Assembly (NCBI RefSeq): GCF_963677715.1
Contig: NZ_OY782495.1
Span: forward strand, 2,284,001 to 2,348,000
Direction of reading: 5' to 3'
DNA length: 64,000 nt
From: an uncultured Bacteroides sp.
GTDB taxonomy: Bacteria; Bacteroidota; Bacteroidia; Bacteroidales; Bacteroidaceae
Position 1 is the first letter of the stretch; each line of letters opens with the position of its first letter. The position numbers were made by a program, and so were the translations under genes. Shown here one piece after another: positions 54,404 to 63,280 of the stretch. The notes beneath the pieces are model-generated. The model searched no databases. It saw nothing but the letters and a program-made list of their open reading frames with translations, and was not told where the DNA came from.

Positions 54404-54493
54404 CTCGTTTCCCATGCGGGGTCTCTACAGTCCCCGTGCGGGAACCCGCGGGTCTCCATGCGGGGACTGTAGAGACCCCATGCGGGAAACGAG
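54404..54493. repeat. 22-bp-period palindromic element (element A)
   Basis: 33-bp arms 54404-54436 and 54461-54493 are complementary except for a central ATGC facing ATGC. Inside, the 10-mer CCRTGCGGGR occurs four times at 54412, 54434, 54456 and 54478, exactly 22 bp apart. The spacer after copy 1 (TCTCTACAGT) is the reverse complement of that after copy 3, and the spacer after copy 2 holds the perfect palindrome ACCCGCGGGT. It is much richer in GC than the flanks and shares its 22-bp design with the element at 15596-15670. Confidence 0.8.
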
Positions 54494-54698
54494 AAGTTGA
54501 AGCCGAAGCAACGAGTTAATTATAGCTTTAAACAATGCTGATACTACCAAGAACAATGATAGTTAAACGTACTCCCTACAAAGAAGTACCCTTCAAAAGA
54601 AAGAGAAGGGTCAGTAATATCGGGAACCATTGAGCTGAAAAGCAACGCAATAAATGCATGTTTTGAGAAAGATTAGAGCTTAAAGCAAGCCCAAAAGC

Positions 54699-54825
54699 GT
54701 GATAGATGAACCAAAAGTGATAGTAAAACGGCTAAAAACGTGATAGACATTTTTTACTATCACAAGCTACGATCACTTACTGTAAACTGTTTCAGCGTAT
54801 TTTGTGATAGATGTGATAGTAAAAA
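54699..54825. promoter_or_regulatory. Cluster of six GTGATAG motifs upstream of the methyltransferase
   Basis: GTGATAG occurs at 54699, 54717, 54740, 54804 and 54813 on the plus strand and as CTATCAC at 54757. Two copies extend to a perfect 14-bp inverted pair: TGTGATAGTAAAAA at 54812-54825 and its complement at 54751-54764. The last copy ends 14 bp before the ATG at 54840. Such a cluster in 127 bp is far beyond chance and looks like a multi-site operator. Confidence 0.6.
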
Positions 54826-54839
54826 CAGTTTTTTTATTT

Positions 54840-56033
54840 ATGAGAAGAAAAGAAATGCAACTCAATACCGAAACTCTTCGATTTATACAGGCACATCGGC
54901 ACGAAGATGTACGTGTTCTGGCATTGCAAGCGGCCAAATTTCCTCTGGTAGATATGCCTGCAGCACTTATTCAGATAGCGGGACTGCAGATTGCCGCAGA
55001 GAAGATTCCAAGCTGGTATGCCACGGAAGGCATACTTTATCCGAAGCATCTTTCACTCGAGCAATGTTCATCCGAGATGACGGCAAGATATAAAGCTTCA
55101 CTCATACAGGGAGATACGCTGGTCGATCTGACAGGTGGTTTCGGCATCGACTGTGCATTCTTATCCGCCGGATTCGGGCGGGTTACTTATGTGGAGCAAC
55201 AAGAAGAATTGTGCCGGTTGGCTGCACACAACTTTCAAACACTGAAGCTCCGACACATAAAGGTTGAAAATAGTGACGGTGTAGAGTACTTACGGCAGAT
55301 GCTTCCGGCAGATTGCATTTTTATAGATCCGGCCCGACGCAACGAACAGGGCGGAAAGACCATTGCCATTGCCGATTGCACCCCCGACGTGGCCGAACTG
55401 CAAGAGTTACTCCTGAGCAAAGCTCAAACGATTATCGTGAAATTGTCTCCCATGCTCGATCTCTCTTTAGCCTTGCGTGATGTGCCTTGTACAAAAGAAG
55501 TACACATCATTTCGGTGAATAACGAATGCAAAGAATTGCTCTTAGTCCTGACTAAAACGACAAAGCCACCTATACCCATTTATTGCATAAATCTGACGAA
55601 CGAGACGGCACAAAACTTTTCCTTCACCCGCGAAGAGGAACAAGAATCGGCTTGCCTGTACACTGACGCGCCCGAGGCCTATTTGTATGAGCCCAACGCT
55701 TCCATACTCAAAGCGGGAGCTTTCAAAAGCGTGTCATCCATATACAAGGTGAAGAAACTCCATCCCAACAGTCACCTGTATACCTCGGATAAATGGATTG
55801 AGAATTTTCCGGGACGCGCATTCCGCATTATGGATGTATGCTCATTCAATAAGAATGAGATAAGAAGATCATTGGAGGGCGTGAAAAAGGCAAATATCAG
55901 CGTGCGCAACTTCCCCGCATCGGTGGCGGAAATACGCAAACGGTTGAAACTGGCCGACGGAGGAGAGGTGTATCTGTTTGCCTCCACGCTAAACAATGAA
56001 AAGAAAGTCTTTATAAAATGCTTGAAGGAGTAG
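54840..56033 (+). CDS. PG_1098-like class I SAM-dependent methyltransferase with THUMP-like domain
   Basis: 397 residues from the ATG at 54840 (another ATG at 54855 is also possible; the GTG at 54804 is inside the repeat motifs and unlikely). SAM-binding motif I is DTLVDLTGGFGIDCAFLS, then VTYVEQQEELCRLAAHNF, and motif IV is DCIFIDPARRNEQG, a DPAR-type catalytic loop. C-terminal parts match what I recall of the ferredoxin-like and THUMP-like domains of Porphyromonas PG_1098. THUMP-linked methyltransferases act on RNA, so tRNA or rRNA is the likely target, but no substrate is established by the sequence. Confidence 0.75.
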   Translation: MRRKEMQLNTETLRFIQAHRHEDVRVLALQAAKFPLVDMPAALIQIAGLQIAAEKIPSWYATEGILYPKHLSLEQCSSEMTARYKASLIQGDTLVDLTGGFGIDCAFLSAGFGRVTYVEQQEELCRLAAHNFQTLKLRHIKVENSDGVEYLRQMLPADCIFIDPARRNEQGGKTIAIADCTPDVAELQELLLSKAQTIIVKLSPMLDLSLALRDVPCTKEVHIISVNNECKELLLVLTKTTKPPIPIYCINLTNETAQNFSFTREEEQESACLYTDAPEAYLYEPNASILKAGAFKSVSSIYKVKKLHPNSHLYTSDKWIENFPGRAFRIMDVCSFNKNEIRRSLEGVKKANISVRNFPASVAEIRKRLKLADGGEVYLFASTLNNEKKVFIKCLKE

Positions 56034-56172
56034 GCATGTAGCAGAATTGTATTCTTCCCGTCATGTAACATTAGTCTTTTCGTAAAAGTGCCGCAATCAA
56101 AAGCCACTACTTTTATGCCAAATAATTAGTGCACAATAAATTCTACTCTTAAAATCATAACACACAACACAA

Positions 56173-56204
56173 GGGGCACGCTTTCGCGACGAAAGTAGTG
56201 CCCC
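56173..56204 (+). terminator. Intrinsic terminator-like hairpin after the methyltransferase gene
   Basis: GGGGCAC/GTGCCCC outer stem and CTTTCG/CGAAAG inner stem with a 3-nt loop, followed by ATTTATTT. It lies in the 315-bp gap 56034-56348; apart from this and the next promoter the gap shows nothing else. Confidence 0.6.
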
Positions 56205-56320
56205 ATTTATTTACTCCCCCGGCATCATTAATATATATGGATTGAGCCATTTGCAGTACCTGTCAACTGTAAGCAACTATGAAATAAATGCATTTACCCG
56301 CTTTTATTTATGAGAATCAC

Positions 56321-56328
56321 TATATTTG
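56321..56328 (+). promoter_or_regulatory. -7 box of the antiporter gene
   Basis: TATATTTG matches TAnnTTTG 20 bp before the ATG at 56349. It lies inside the 13-codon extension that would begin at 56310, which argues against that upstream start. Confidence 0.5.
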
Positions 56329-56348
56329 CAAACAAATATAAAAAGACT

Positions 56349-57311
56349 ATGAACGTATTACTTCTCATTGGAGGCCTCCTCCTCATACTTCTGGGTGCCA
56401 ATGGATTGACCGACGGTGCGGCATCTATAGCCAAACGATTTAAAATATCTCCCTTTGTTATCGGATTAACCATTGTCGCTTTCGGTACTTCAGCTCCGGA
56501 GCTGGCAGTCAGCGTATCTTCCGCGCTAAAGGGAAGCGCAGATATTGCAATCGGTAATGTGGTTGGAAGCAATATTTTCAATACATTGATGATTGTGGGT
56601 TGCACAGCCTTGTTTGCCCCGATCGTAATCACCCGAAACACGCTGCGCAAAGAAATACCGCTCTGCATACTCTCATCCGTGGTCTTATTAATCTGTGCCA
56701 ACGACATATTGCTCGATAAAGCGAACGGTGACGTTATCAGCGCCACAGACGGATTAATTTTGCTTTGTTTCTTTATCCTCTTTATGGGATATACCTTTTC
56801 CATTGCTTCAAACAACCAAACGGAAAGTGTGCATAAAGAAGAAGATATAAAGAGGATGTCTGTTCTTAAATCAATATTGTTCATTGCAGGCGGGTTGTGC
56901 GGACTTATCTTCGGAGGACAATGGTTCGTCGAAGGGGCAAGTGGTATTGCCCGTAATCTGGGTGTAAGCGAGGCGGTAATCGGGCTCACTCTGGTTGCAG
57001 GAGGTACCTCCCTGCCCGAACTGGCGACATCTATTGTTGCAGCACTAAAAAAGAACCCCGAAATAGCCATTGGCAACGTAATCGGGAGTAATCTGTTTAA
57101 TATCTTTTTTGTACTGGGATGTAGTGCCTCTATCGCACCCATGCATTTAAGCGGTATCAACAATTTCGACCTGCTGGTACTCGTCGGATCGGGTATTTTA
57201 CTCTGGTTATTCGGCCTGTTTTTCGCCAAACGCACCATTACACGCATAGAGGGAAGTATCCTTATTTTAAGCTATATTGCTTATACTACCGTACTCATAT
57301 ATATGGCTTAA
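56349..57311 (+). CDS. CaCA-family Na+/Ca2+ antiporter (YrbG-like)
   Basis: 320-residue inner-membrane cation exchanger. Two inverted alpha-repeats carry the family motifs: GTSAPELAVSVSSAL with GNVVGSNIFN in the first half, and GGTSLPELATSIVAAL with GNVIGSNLFN in the second. The acidic residues of the GTS-PE motifs are the ion ligands. About ten hydrophobic helices are visible. The start at 56349 is preferred because the promoter -7 box lies between it and the earlier ATG. A housekeeping transporter with its own promoter; the ion preference is not readable from sequence. Confidence 0.9.
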   Translation: MNVLLLIGGLLLILLGANGLTDGAASIAKRFKISPFVIGLTIVAFGTSAPELAVSVSSALKGSADIAIGNVVGSNIFNTLMIVGCTALFAPIVITRNTLRKEIPLCILSSVVLLICANDILLDKANGDVISATDGLILLCFFILFMGYTFSIASNNQTESVHKEEDIKRMSVLKSILFIAGGLCGLIFGGQWFVEGASGIARNLGVSEAVIGLTLVAGGTSLPELATSIVAALKKNPEIAIGNVIGSNLFNIFFVLGCSASIAPMHLSGINNFDLLVLVGSGILLWLFGLFFAKRTITRIEGSILILSYIAYTTVLIYMA

Positions 57312-57323
57312 CAAAAAAAGTTG

Positions 57324-57331
57324 TAACTTTG
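57324..57331 (+). promoter_or_regulatory. -7 box of the GNAT-like gene
   Basis: TAACTTTG matches TAnnTTTG 26 bp before the ATG at 57358. It supports that start over the in-frame ATG at 57277, which lies inside the antiporter gene. Confidence 0.5.
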
Positions 57332-57357
57332 TACCCCCACCAAATACAAATAAAATT

Positions 57358-58494
57358 ATGGCAATAACAATAAAGAAAGTATCAAGTAAAAACGAACTGA
57401 AAAAATTTATCCGCCTCAACTACCAACTCTACAAAAGCAATCCTTACTCTGTACCCGACCTCTATGACGATATGCTGAATACCTTCAACAAGAAAAAGAA
57501 TGCAGCATTCGAGTTTTGCGAAGCAGACTATTTTCTGGCTTACAAAGACGAACAATTGGTGGGGCGTGTGGCAGCTATCATTAATAATAAAGCAAACAGC
57601 ATCTGGAATAAAAAGGAAGTCCGCTTTGGCTGGATAGACTTCATCGACGACCTGGAGGTATCATCGGCACTCTTAAAGACAGTAGAAGAATGGGGAAAAG
57701 CCAAAGGGATGGAATACATTCAAGGTCCGCTGGGCTTTACCGATTTTGATGCGGAAGGTATGCTCATTGAAGGATTCGATCAACTCAGCACCATGGCTAC
57801 TACTTATAACTATCCCTACTATCCGCAACACATGGAAAAACTCGGATACGGGAAGGATGCCGACTGGATGGAATATAAAATTTATATTCCGGATACCATT
57901 CCGGAAAAACATCAGCGTATTTCCAACCTTGTGCAGCAAAAGTACAATTTGAAGCTAAAGAAATATACTTCGGCCAAAAAAATAGCTAAAGATTACGGGC
58001 AGGCCATCTTCGAACTTATGAATGAGGCCTATAGCTCATTGTACGGATATTCTCCTCTTTCGCAAGGCCAGATTAATCAATACGTAAAGATGTACCTTCC
58101 GATTGTTGATTTGCGTATGGTAACGCTGGTTGCCGATGCGGAAGACAAACTGATTGCAGTGGGAATATCTATGCCATCCCTCTCTGAGGCTCTGCAGAAG
58201 GCAAAAGGTAGAATGTTGCCTTTCGGATGGTATTACTTATTTAAAGCGCTTTTCATGAAAAGTCGCTCTAAATTTCTGGATTTATTATTGGTTGCCGTGA
58301 AGCCGGAATATCAAAATAAGGGCGTTAATGCGTTATTATTTTCTGATTTAATTCCTATTTATAAAAAATTAGGCTTTATCTTTGCGGAAAGCAATCCTGA
58401 GCTCGAACTAAACGGAAAGGTGCAAGCTCAATGGGAATACTTCAAAACGGAGCAACACAAACGCCGTCGTGCGTTCGTGAAAAAAATCGATTAG
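57358..58494 (+). CDS. GNAT-like N-acetyltransferase superfamily protein, function unknown
   Basis: 378 residues. The N-terminus IKKVSSKNELKKFIRLNYQLY leads into a conserved segment with YFLAYKDEQLVGRVAAIINN and EYIQGPLGFTDFDAEGMLIEGF. A second part contains LLVAVKPEYQNKGVNALLFSD, an acyl-CoA-binding loop like that of GNAT folds. Homologues in Bacteroidota are usually annotated only as hypothetical or GNAT family, and I cannot name a substrate. Cytoplasmic, without signal or membrane segments. It lies between antiporter and topoisomerase genes with a promoter of its own. Confidence 0.65.
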   Translation: MAITIKKVSSKNELKKFIRLNYQLYKSNPYSVPDLYDDMLNTFNKKKNAAFEFCEADYFLAYKDEQLVGRVAAIINNKANSIWNKKEVRFGWIDFIDDLEVSSALLKTVEEWGKAKGMEYIQGPLGFTDFDAEGMLIEGFDQLSTMATTYNYPYYPQHMEKLGYGKDADWMEYKIYIPDTIPEKHQRISNLVQQKYNLKLKKYTSAKKIAKDYGQAIFELMNEAYSSLYGYSPLSQGQINQYVKMYLPIVDLRMVTLVADAEDKLIAVGISMPSLSEALQKAKGRMLPFGWYYLFKALFMKSRSKFLDLLLVAVKPEYQNKGVNALLFSDLIPIYKKLGFIFAESNPELELNGKVQAQWEYFKTEQHKRRRAFVKKID

Positions 58495-58541
58495 AACACT
58501 AACAAGGCCACTAAAAGCCAAAGAGTCTATAGTATTTATTT

Positions 58542-60404
58542 ATGGGAGAAATTCACGAAGAAAAGCAACAAGAAGTTTCTTATACCGAAGATAATATCAG
58601 GACACTCGACTGGAAAGAACATATCCGTCGCCGTCCGGGTATGTATATTGGCAAATTAGGCGACGGTTCCCATTCGGATGATGGCATCTATGTGCTTCTC
58701 AAAGAAGCAATGGACAACTCCATTGATGAATATATGATGGGATACGGAAAGACAATCGAGGTCACTGTATCCGATGGAAGAGTATACGTCCGTGACCACG
58801 GAAGAGGCATTCCTTTAGGGAAAGTTGTCGACGTTTCTTCTAAGATGAATACCGGAGGAAAGTATGATTCGAAAGCATTTAAAAAATCGGTAGGACTAAA
58901 CGGAGTCGGCATAAAAGCAGTGAATGCTTTATCGCAATATTTCAAAATATCGAGCTTCCGCGACGGAGAAGTGAAGACGGTGGAATATGAACAAGGGAAT
59001 ATCATTAAAGAATCGGGCATTCTGCCAACCACCGAAGATAATGGAACACTAACCGAGTTCATTCCCGATAATGCTATCTTCAAAGAATACCAATACCAAA
59101 AAGAATACATTGAACCGTTACTGAAAAATTATGTATTTCTCAACTCGGGACTAAGCATCATTTTTAACGGAAAACGTTTCCATTCTCGCAACGGACTTGT
59201 TGATTTGCTGAACGAGAACATGACCACTGATCCGCTTTATCCTATCATTCAACTCAAGGGAGATGATATTGAGCTGGTACTTACCCATAGCAATCAATAT
59301 GGAGAGGAATACTACTCGTTTGTAAACGGACAGCATACCACGCAGGGAGGAACTCATCTTAGCGCTTTTCGGGAAGCATTAAGTAAAACCATTAAAGAAT
59401 ATTTCGCCAAAAGCTTTGATTATGCCGACATTCGTAGCGGCATCATTGGGGCAATAAGCATTAAGGTAGAGGAACCCGTATTTGAATCGCAAACCAAGAC
59501 CAAGCTTGGTTCAAAAGATATTTCACCGGATGGTGTCTCGGTAAATAAATTTATCGGAGATTTTGTGAAAAAGGAGTTGGATAATTACCTCCACATCAAT
59601 CACGAAACATCCGACATTATGCTGCAAAAGATTCAGGACTCGGAAAAAGAACGGAAAGCTATAGCCGGTGTAACCAAGTTGGCACGCGAAAGAGCGAAGA
59701 AAGCTAATTTACACAATCGTAAACTACGCGATTGTCGGGTTCATCTGAATGATAGCAAAGGAAAAGATGTGGAAGAGTCGAGCATCTTTATTACTGAAGG
59801 AGATTCGGCCAGCGGTTCTATCACGAAAAGTCGCGATGTGAATACTCAAGCCGTATTCAGTTTGCGTGGGAAACCGCTTAATTCTTTCGGGCTAACCAAA
59901 AAGATTGTTTATGAGAATGAAGAGTTCAACCTCCTTCAGGCAGCTCTGAACATCGAAGAAGGCATTGAAAGTTTGCGATACAATAAAGTGATAGTGGCTA
60001 CCGATGCAGATGTAGACGGAATGCATATCCGCTTACTATTGATCACTTTCTTTCTTCAGTTCTTTCCCGATTTAATAAAGAAGGGGCATGTCTATATTCT
60101 GCAAACTCCATTGTTTAGAGTCAGAAATAAAAAGAATACGTTCTATTGTTATAGTGAAGACGAACGAATAAAAGCCATGAATGAAGTAGGTCCGAACCCC
60201 GAAATAACCCGATTCAAAGGATTAGGAGAAATTTCTCCTGATGAATTCAGACATTTTATTGGTAAAGACATGCGTCTGGAGCAAGTTTCACTTCGTAAAA
60301 ATGACTTAGTAAAAGAGTTGCTTGAATTCTATATGGGCAAAAACACCATGGAAAGACAGAACTTTATTATCGATAATCTGGTTATAGAAGAAGATATAGC
60401 ATAA
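58542..60404 (+). CDS. parE: Type IIA DNA topoisomerase subunit B (topoisomerase IV ParE)
   Basis: 620-residue ATPase subunit. The GHKL ATPase domain has [16 protein letters not shown] (Mg/ATP site), [13 protein letters not shown] and [16 protein letters not shown]. The transducer domain contains QTKTKLGS. The TOPRIM domain has [10 protein letters not shown] near residue 418 and [19 protein letters not shown] near 486, ending [12 protein letters not shown]. The short length and these motifs suit Bacteroidota ParE; GyrB cannot be fully excluded without the genome's other copy. It is 4 bp from coaD and forms a cluster with coaD and the S41 protease gene. Confidence 0.88.
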   Translation: MGEIHEEKQQEVSYTEDNIRTLDWKEHIRRRPGMYIGKLGDGSHSDDGIYVLLKEAMDNSIDEYMMGYGKTIEVTVSDGRVYVRDHGRGIPLGKVVDVSSKMNTGGKYDSKAFKKSVGLNGVGIKAVNALSQYFKISSFRDGEVKTVEYEQGNIIKESGILPTTEDNGTLTEFIPDNAIFKEYQYQKEYIEPLLKNYVFLNSGLSIIFNGKRFHSRNGLVDLLNENMTTDPLYPIIQLKGDDIELVLTHSNQYGEEYYSFVNGQHTTQGGTHLSAFREALSKTIKEYFAKSFDYADIRSGIIGAISIKVEEPVFESQTKTKLGSKDISPDGVSVNKFIGDFVKKELDNYLHINHETSDIMLQKIQDSEKERKAIAGVTKLARERAKKANLHNRKLRDCRVHLNDSKGKDVEESSIFITEGDSASGSITKSRDVNTQAVFSLRGKPLNSFGLTKKIVYENEEFNLLQAALNIEEGIESLRYNKVIVATDADVDGMHIRLLLITFFLQFFPDLIKKGHVYILQTPLFRVRNKKNTFYCYSEDERIKAMNEVGPNPEITRFKGLGEISPDEFRHFIGKDMRLEQVSLRKNDLVKELLEFYMGKNTMERQNFIIDNLVIEEDIA

Positions 60405-60408
60405 GCTT

Positions 60409-60861
60409 ATGAAAACAGCCATATTTCCTGGAACATTTGACCCGTTTACCATCGGGCACAACTCTGTGGTGCGCCGGGCACTTACTTTTATGGACGAGAT
60501 TGTCATAGGAGTGGGTATCAATGAAAACAAGAGCACTTATTTTCCCATACAAAAACGGGTGGACATGATTCAGCGCTTTTACCAAAACGAATCCCAGGTA
60601 AAAGTGATGTCTTACGACTGCCTCACCATTGACTTTGCCAAACAAGTAGATGCTAAATTCATTATCCGCGGCATTCGAACGGTAAAAGATTTCGAGTACG
60701 AGGAGACGATTGCCGATATTAACCGTAAATTGACGGGAATTGAAACAATCTTGTTATTTACCGAACCGGAGCTGACTTGCATCAGTTCTACCATTGTACG
60801 AGAATTACTAAGCTATAATAAAGACATCAGCCAATTCATTCCCGAAGGAATGGAAATATAA
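60409..60861 (+). CDS. coaD: Pantetheine-phosphate adenylyltransferase
   Basis: 150-residue nucleotidyltransferase for the penultimate step of coenzyme A synthesis (4'-phosphopantetheine + ATP to dephospho-CoA). The [10 protein letters not shown] motif carries the T-x-G-H17 nucleotide site. [13 protein letters not shown] and [13 protein letters not shown] are the other conserved blocks. Usual length for the family. Immediately downstream of parE (4 bp) and upstream of the S41 protease (5 bp), so probably one transcript. Confidence 0.96.
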   Translation: MKTAIFPGTFDPFTIGHNSVVRRALTFMDEIVIGVGINENKSTYFPIQKRVDMIQRFYQNESQVKVMSYDCLTIDFAKQVDAKFIIRGIRTVKDFEYEETIADINRKLTGIETILLFTEPELTCISSTIVRELLSYNKDISQFIPEGMEI

Positions 60862-60866
60862 AAAAC

Positions 60867-62555
60867 ATGAAAGAAAAGAAAAATTGTATCTTCCGCCCGA
60901 CATTCGTACGGGCTTTCATTATAACATTTCTTGTATTTAGTTACTTCCCGGTTTTTACAGCTTTTGGACAAACGTTTGGAACCGACGCTTCGCGCAAGCT
61001 CCAAATAGCAGAATTCGCAATCAATAATCTATACGTGGATAAGGTTGATGAAAACAAACTGGTAGAAGAGGCGATTATTAAAATGCTTGCTCAACTTGAT
61101 CCGCACTCTATTTATTCGGATGCCGAGGAGGTTAAGAAAATGAATGAACCTTTAGTTGGAAACTTTGAAGGTATCGGAGTACAGTTTAACATGATTGAAG
61201 ATACACTATTTGTTATTCAACCCGTTAGCAATGGACCTTCTGAAAAAGTAGGCATATTGGCCGGAGACCGCATTGTGGCAGTCAATGACACAGTCATAGC
61301 CGGTGTGAAGTTGAGTACGGAAAAAATAATGAGTCGCTTACGAGGCCCGAAAGATTCAGAAGTGAAGCTAACTATTGTTAGAAGAGGGATACAGGAACCG
61401 TTATTCTTTACCGTAAAAAGAGATAAAATTCCTATCTACAGTTTAGATGCAACTTATATGATTCAGCCTAAAACAGGCTACATCCGCATCAACCGTTTTG
61501 GCGCAACCACAGCCGAAGAATTTAATAAAGCACTGAAAGGGTTGCAGAAAAGCGGGATGAAGGATTTAATACTTGATCTGCAAGGAAATGGCGGTGGATA
61601 TTTGAATGCAGCCATTGATATAGCAAACGAGTTTTTGGAGCAAAAAGAATTAATAGTATATACGGAAGGAAGAAATTCTCAACGGAACGAATTTTTTGCC
61701 AAAGGCACCGGAGACTTCAGAAAAGGACGGCTGATTGTACTGGTCGACGGATTCTCGGCTTCTGCAAGTGAAATTGTTACCGGTGCTATGCAGGACTGGG
61801 ACAGAGGGGTTGTTGTTGGCCGTCGCTCATTCGGCAAAGGATTGGTGCAACGCCCTATCGACTTGCCCGACGGTTCTATGATTCGTCTGACCATAGCCCG
61901 ATATTACACTCCTGCAGGAAGATGTATCCAAAAGCCTTATGATACAAAAGAGAATGAAACGATATCGGATAATTCCGAAGGACCGAGAGTCGAAAAGAAT
62001 TTCGATGCCTATAATCAAGATCTGATTAAGCGATACAATGACGGCGAAATGGTTAGTGCGGATAGTATCCATTTTCCCGACTCACTAAAATGCAAGACAA
62101 AGAAACTAAAACGTACAGTATATGGCGGCGGCGGAATTATGCCTGATTATTTTGTACCCATTGACACAACCCTATACACCAATTACCACCAAAACTTAAT
62201 GGCAAAAGGCATCATCATAAAAACCACCATGAAGTTTATAGAAGATAATCGGAAACAACTATTAGCAAAATACAACAAGTTTGAAGATTTCAATCAGCAT
62301 TTCGAAGTGAGTGATGAGCTGTTAAAAGAGATGAGAGATTTTGCAGACAAAGAGAAAATCAAATTTAACGAAGCTGAATACAACAAATCATTGTCTTTGC
62401 TTAAGATACAGTTAAAAGCGTTGATAGCACGTGATTTATGGGATATGAGTGAGTATTTTCAGGTGATGAACACAACAAATGAAAGTGTTATACGTGCCAT
62501 CGAGATTTTAAAATCGAATGAATACGAAAACATTCTGAAAGCTGCACAGAACTAG
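60867..62555 (+). CDS. S41-family C-terminal processing protease
   Basis: 562 residues. N-terminal signal or anchor (about 15-32), N-terminal helices, a PDZ domain (about 85-175, GIGVQFNMIEDTLFVIQPVSNGP) and the S41 serine protease core. Catalytic S299 in SASEIVTGAMQDW and K324 in SFGKGLVQ are 25 residues apart, as in E. coli Prc. A C-terminal helical part follows. Acts in the periplasm on protein C-termini. The last 4 bp overlap the end of the convergent PAP2 gene. Confidence 0.92.
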   Translation: MKEKKNCIFRPTFVRAFIITFLVFSYFPVFTAFGQTFGTDASRKLQIAEFAINNLYVDKVDENKLVEEAIIKMLAQLDPHSIYSDAEEVKKMNEPLVGNFEGIGVQFNMIEDTLFVIQPVSNGPSEKVGILAGDRIVAVNDTVIAGVKLSTEKIMSRLRGPKDSEVKLTIVRRGIQEPLFFTVKRDKIPIYSLDATYMIQPKTGYIRINRFGATTAEEFNKALKGLQKSGMKDLILDLQGNGGGYLNAAIDIANEFLEQKELIVYTEGRNSQRNEFFAKGTGDFRKGRLIVLVDGFSASASEIVTGAMQDWDRGVVVGRRSFGKGLVQRPIDLPDGSMIRLTIARYYTPAGRCIQKPYDTKENETISDNSEGPRVEKNFDAYNQDLIKRYNDGEMVSADSIHFPDSLKCKTKKLKRTVYGGGGIMPDYFVPIDTTLYTNYHQNLMAKGIIIKTTMKFIEDNRKQLLAKYNKFEDFNQHFEVSDELLKEMRDFADKEKIKFNEAEYNKSLSLLKIQLKALIARDLWDMSEYFQVMNTTNESVIRAIEILKSNEYENILKAAQN

Positions 62556-63178
62556 TATACCAAAACCGTCTGCTTCTCTTTCTCGGGGAACAGCCACTTT
62601 TTGAGCCATTTATTGATATAGACATTTGCTACGGCACATCCTGTACCAATAACTGCTCCGGCAAACACATCGGAAGGGTAATGAACACCCTCATTCATTC
62701 TGGAAAAGCCAACCGAGCAAGCCCAAAGAGCAGATGGGGCAATGACATACCATTTGGGATATTTAATGCTCAAGGCAGTGGCCAAAGAAAAAGCTGAAGC
62801 GGTATGAGCAGACGGAAAGGAAGGACTTTGAGGTCTTTCTTGTGCATTTACCCTATCGGGATAACGTTCAAAAGGGCGGTCTCTGTTTATGATATATTTC
62901 ATACCATATGTGATAGCAAAGGTCCCCATGACACTGGTACCGATATAAACCGCATCTCCCAATAGTTCGTCATCGCCGTTTAGTTTGGCATAAAGAGCCA
63001 TTGCAGTGGGAATTCCAACAACAATATAAACCGTTGTGTTAGAAATGCTTTTACTATAATTCCGAACAAATTTCCCGTCAATACTATTAATAGTATGCAA
63101 TGCATTAATATCCCAATTCTGGGCATAGATTACATTAACAGTCATAATTGAGAAGAAGAATACAAAAAAAGCTTTCAT
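62552..63178 (-). CDS. PAP2-family phosphatase
   Basis: 208 residues with a signal peptide (about 1-19) and several hydrophobic segments. All three phosphatase motifs are present: KYIINRDRP (Kx6RP), SFPSAH (PSxH) and SRMNEGVHYPSD (SRx5Hx3D). Members dephosphorylate membrane lipids such as undecaprenyl pyrophosphate or lipid A; the substrate here is open. Transcribed from its own promoter at 63204-63211 and convergent with the S41 gene. Confidence 0.9.
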   Translation of the reverse strand: MKAFFVFFFSIMTVNVIYAQNWDINALHTINSIDGKFVRNYSKSISNTTVYIVVGIPTAMALYAKLNGDDELLGDAVYIGTSVMGTFAITYGMKYIINRDRPFERYPDRVNAQERPQSPSFPSAHTASAFSLATALSIKYPKWYVIAPSALWACSVGFSRMNEGVHYPSDVFAGAVIGTGCAVANVYINKWLKKWLFPEKEKQTVLVY

Positions 63179-63203
63179 TATCGCTCACTTTTAGTCGTTT
63201 TCG

Positions 63204-63211
63204 CAAAGATA
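63204..63211 (-). promoter_or_regulatory. -7 box of the PAP2 gene
   Basis: Minus strand TATCTTTG matches TAnnTTTG, 26 bp from the PAP2 ATG at 63178. TTG-type -33 candidates lie at 63234-63240, slightly far. Confidence 0.5.
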
Positions 63212-63245
63212 TGCTAAATAAGTAAATCTATCCCAACAAAAAATA

Positions 63246-63253
63246 TATCTTTG
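63246..63253 (+). promoter_or_regulatory. -7 box of the AraC-type regulator gene
   Basis: TATCTTTG matches TAnnTTTG 28 bp before the ATG at 63281. The same octamer serves the divergent PAP2 promoter, 35 bp away, so the two promoters overlap back to back. Confidence 0.5.
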
Positions 63254-63280
63254 TCACCAATTAATAATTCGCTGTAGTTT

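Larger units (their letters stand above)
54360..54839. other. 480-bp intergenic region with two kinds of repeats
   Basis: No gene is seen here. From left: the 22-bp-period palindrome (54404-54493); a weaker hairpin ACCCTTC/GAAGGGT near 54590-54613; then a cluster of GTGATAG motifs up to the methyltransferase start. No -7 box with exact TAnnTTTG form was found before the methyltransferase. Confidence 0.5.

Noticed and set aside
54404-54493. Short CRISPR array
   Set aside because: The repeats are 10 bp at a 22-bp period, the spacers are mutually complementary, and no cas gene is nearby.
56294-57247. 317-codon open frame antisense to the antiporter
   Set aside because: Mirrors the membrane-protein codons on the other strand; the plus strand has complete CaCA motifs and a promoter.
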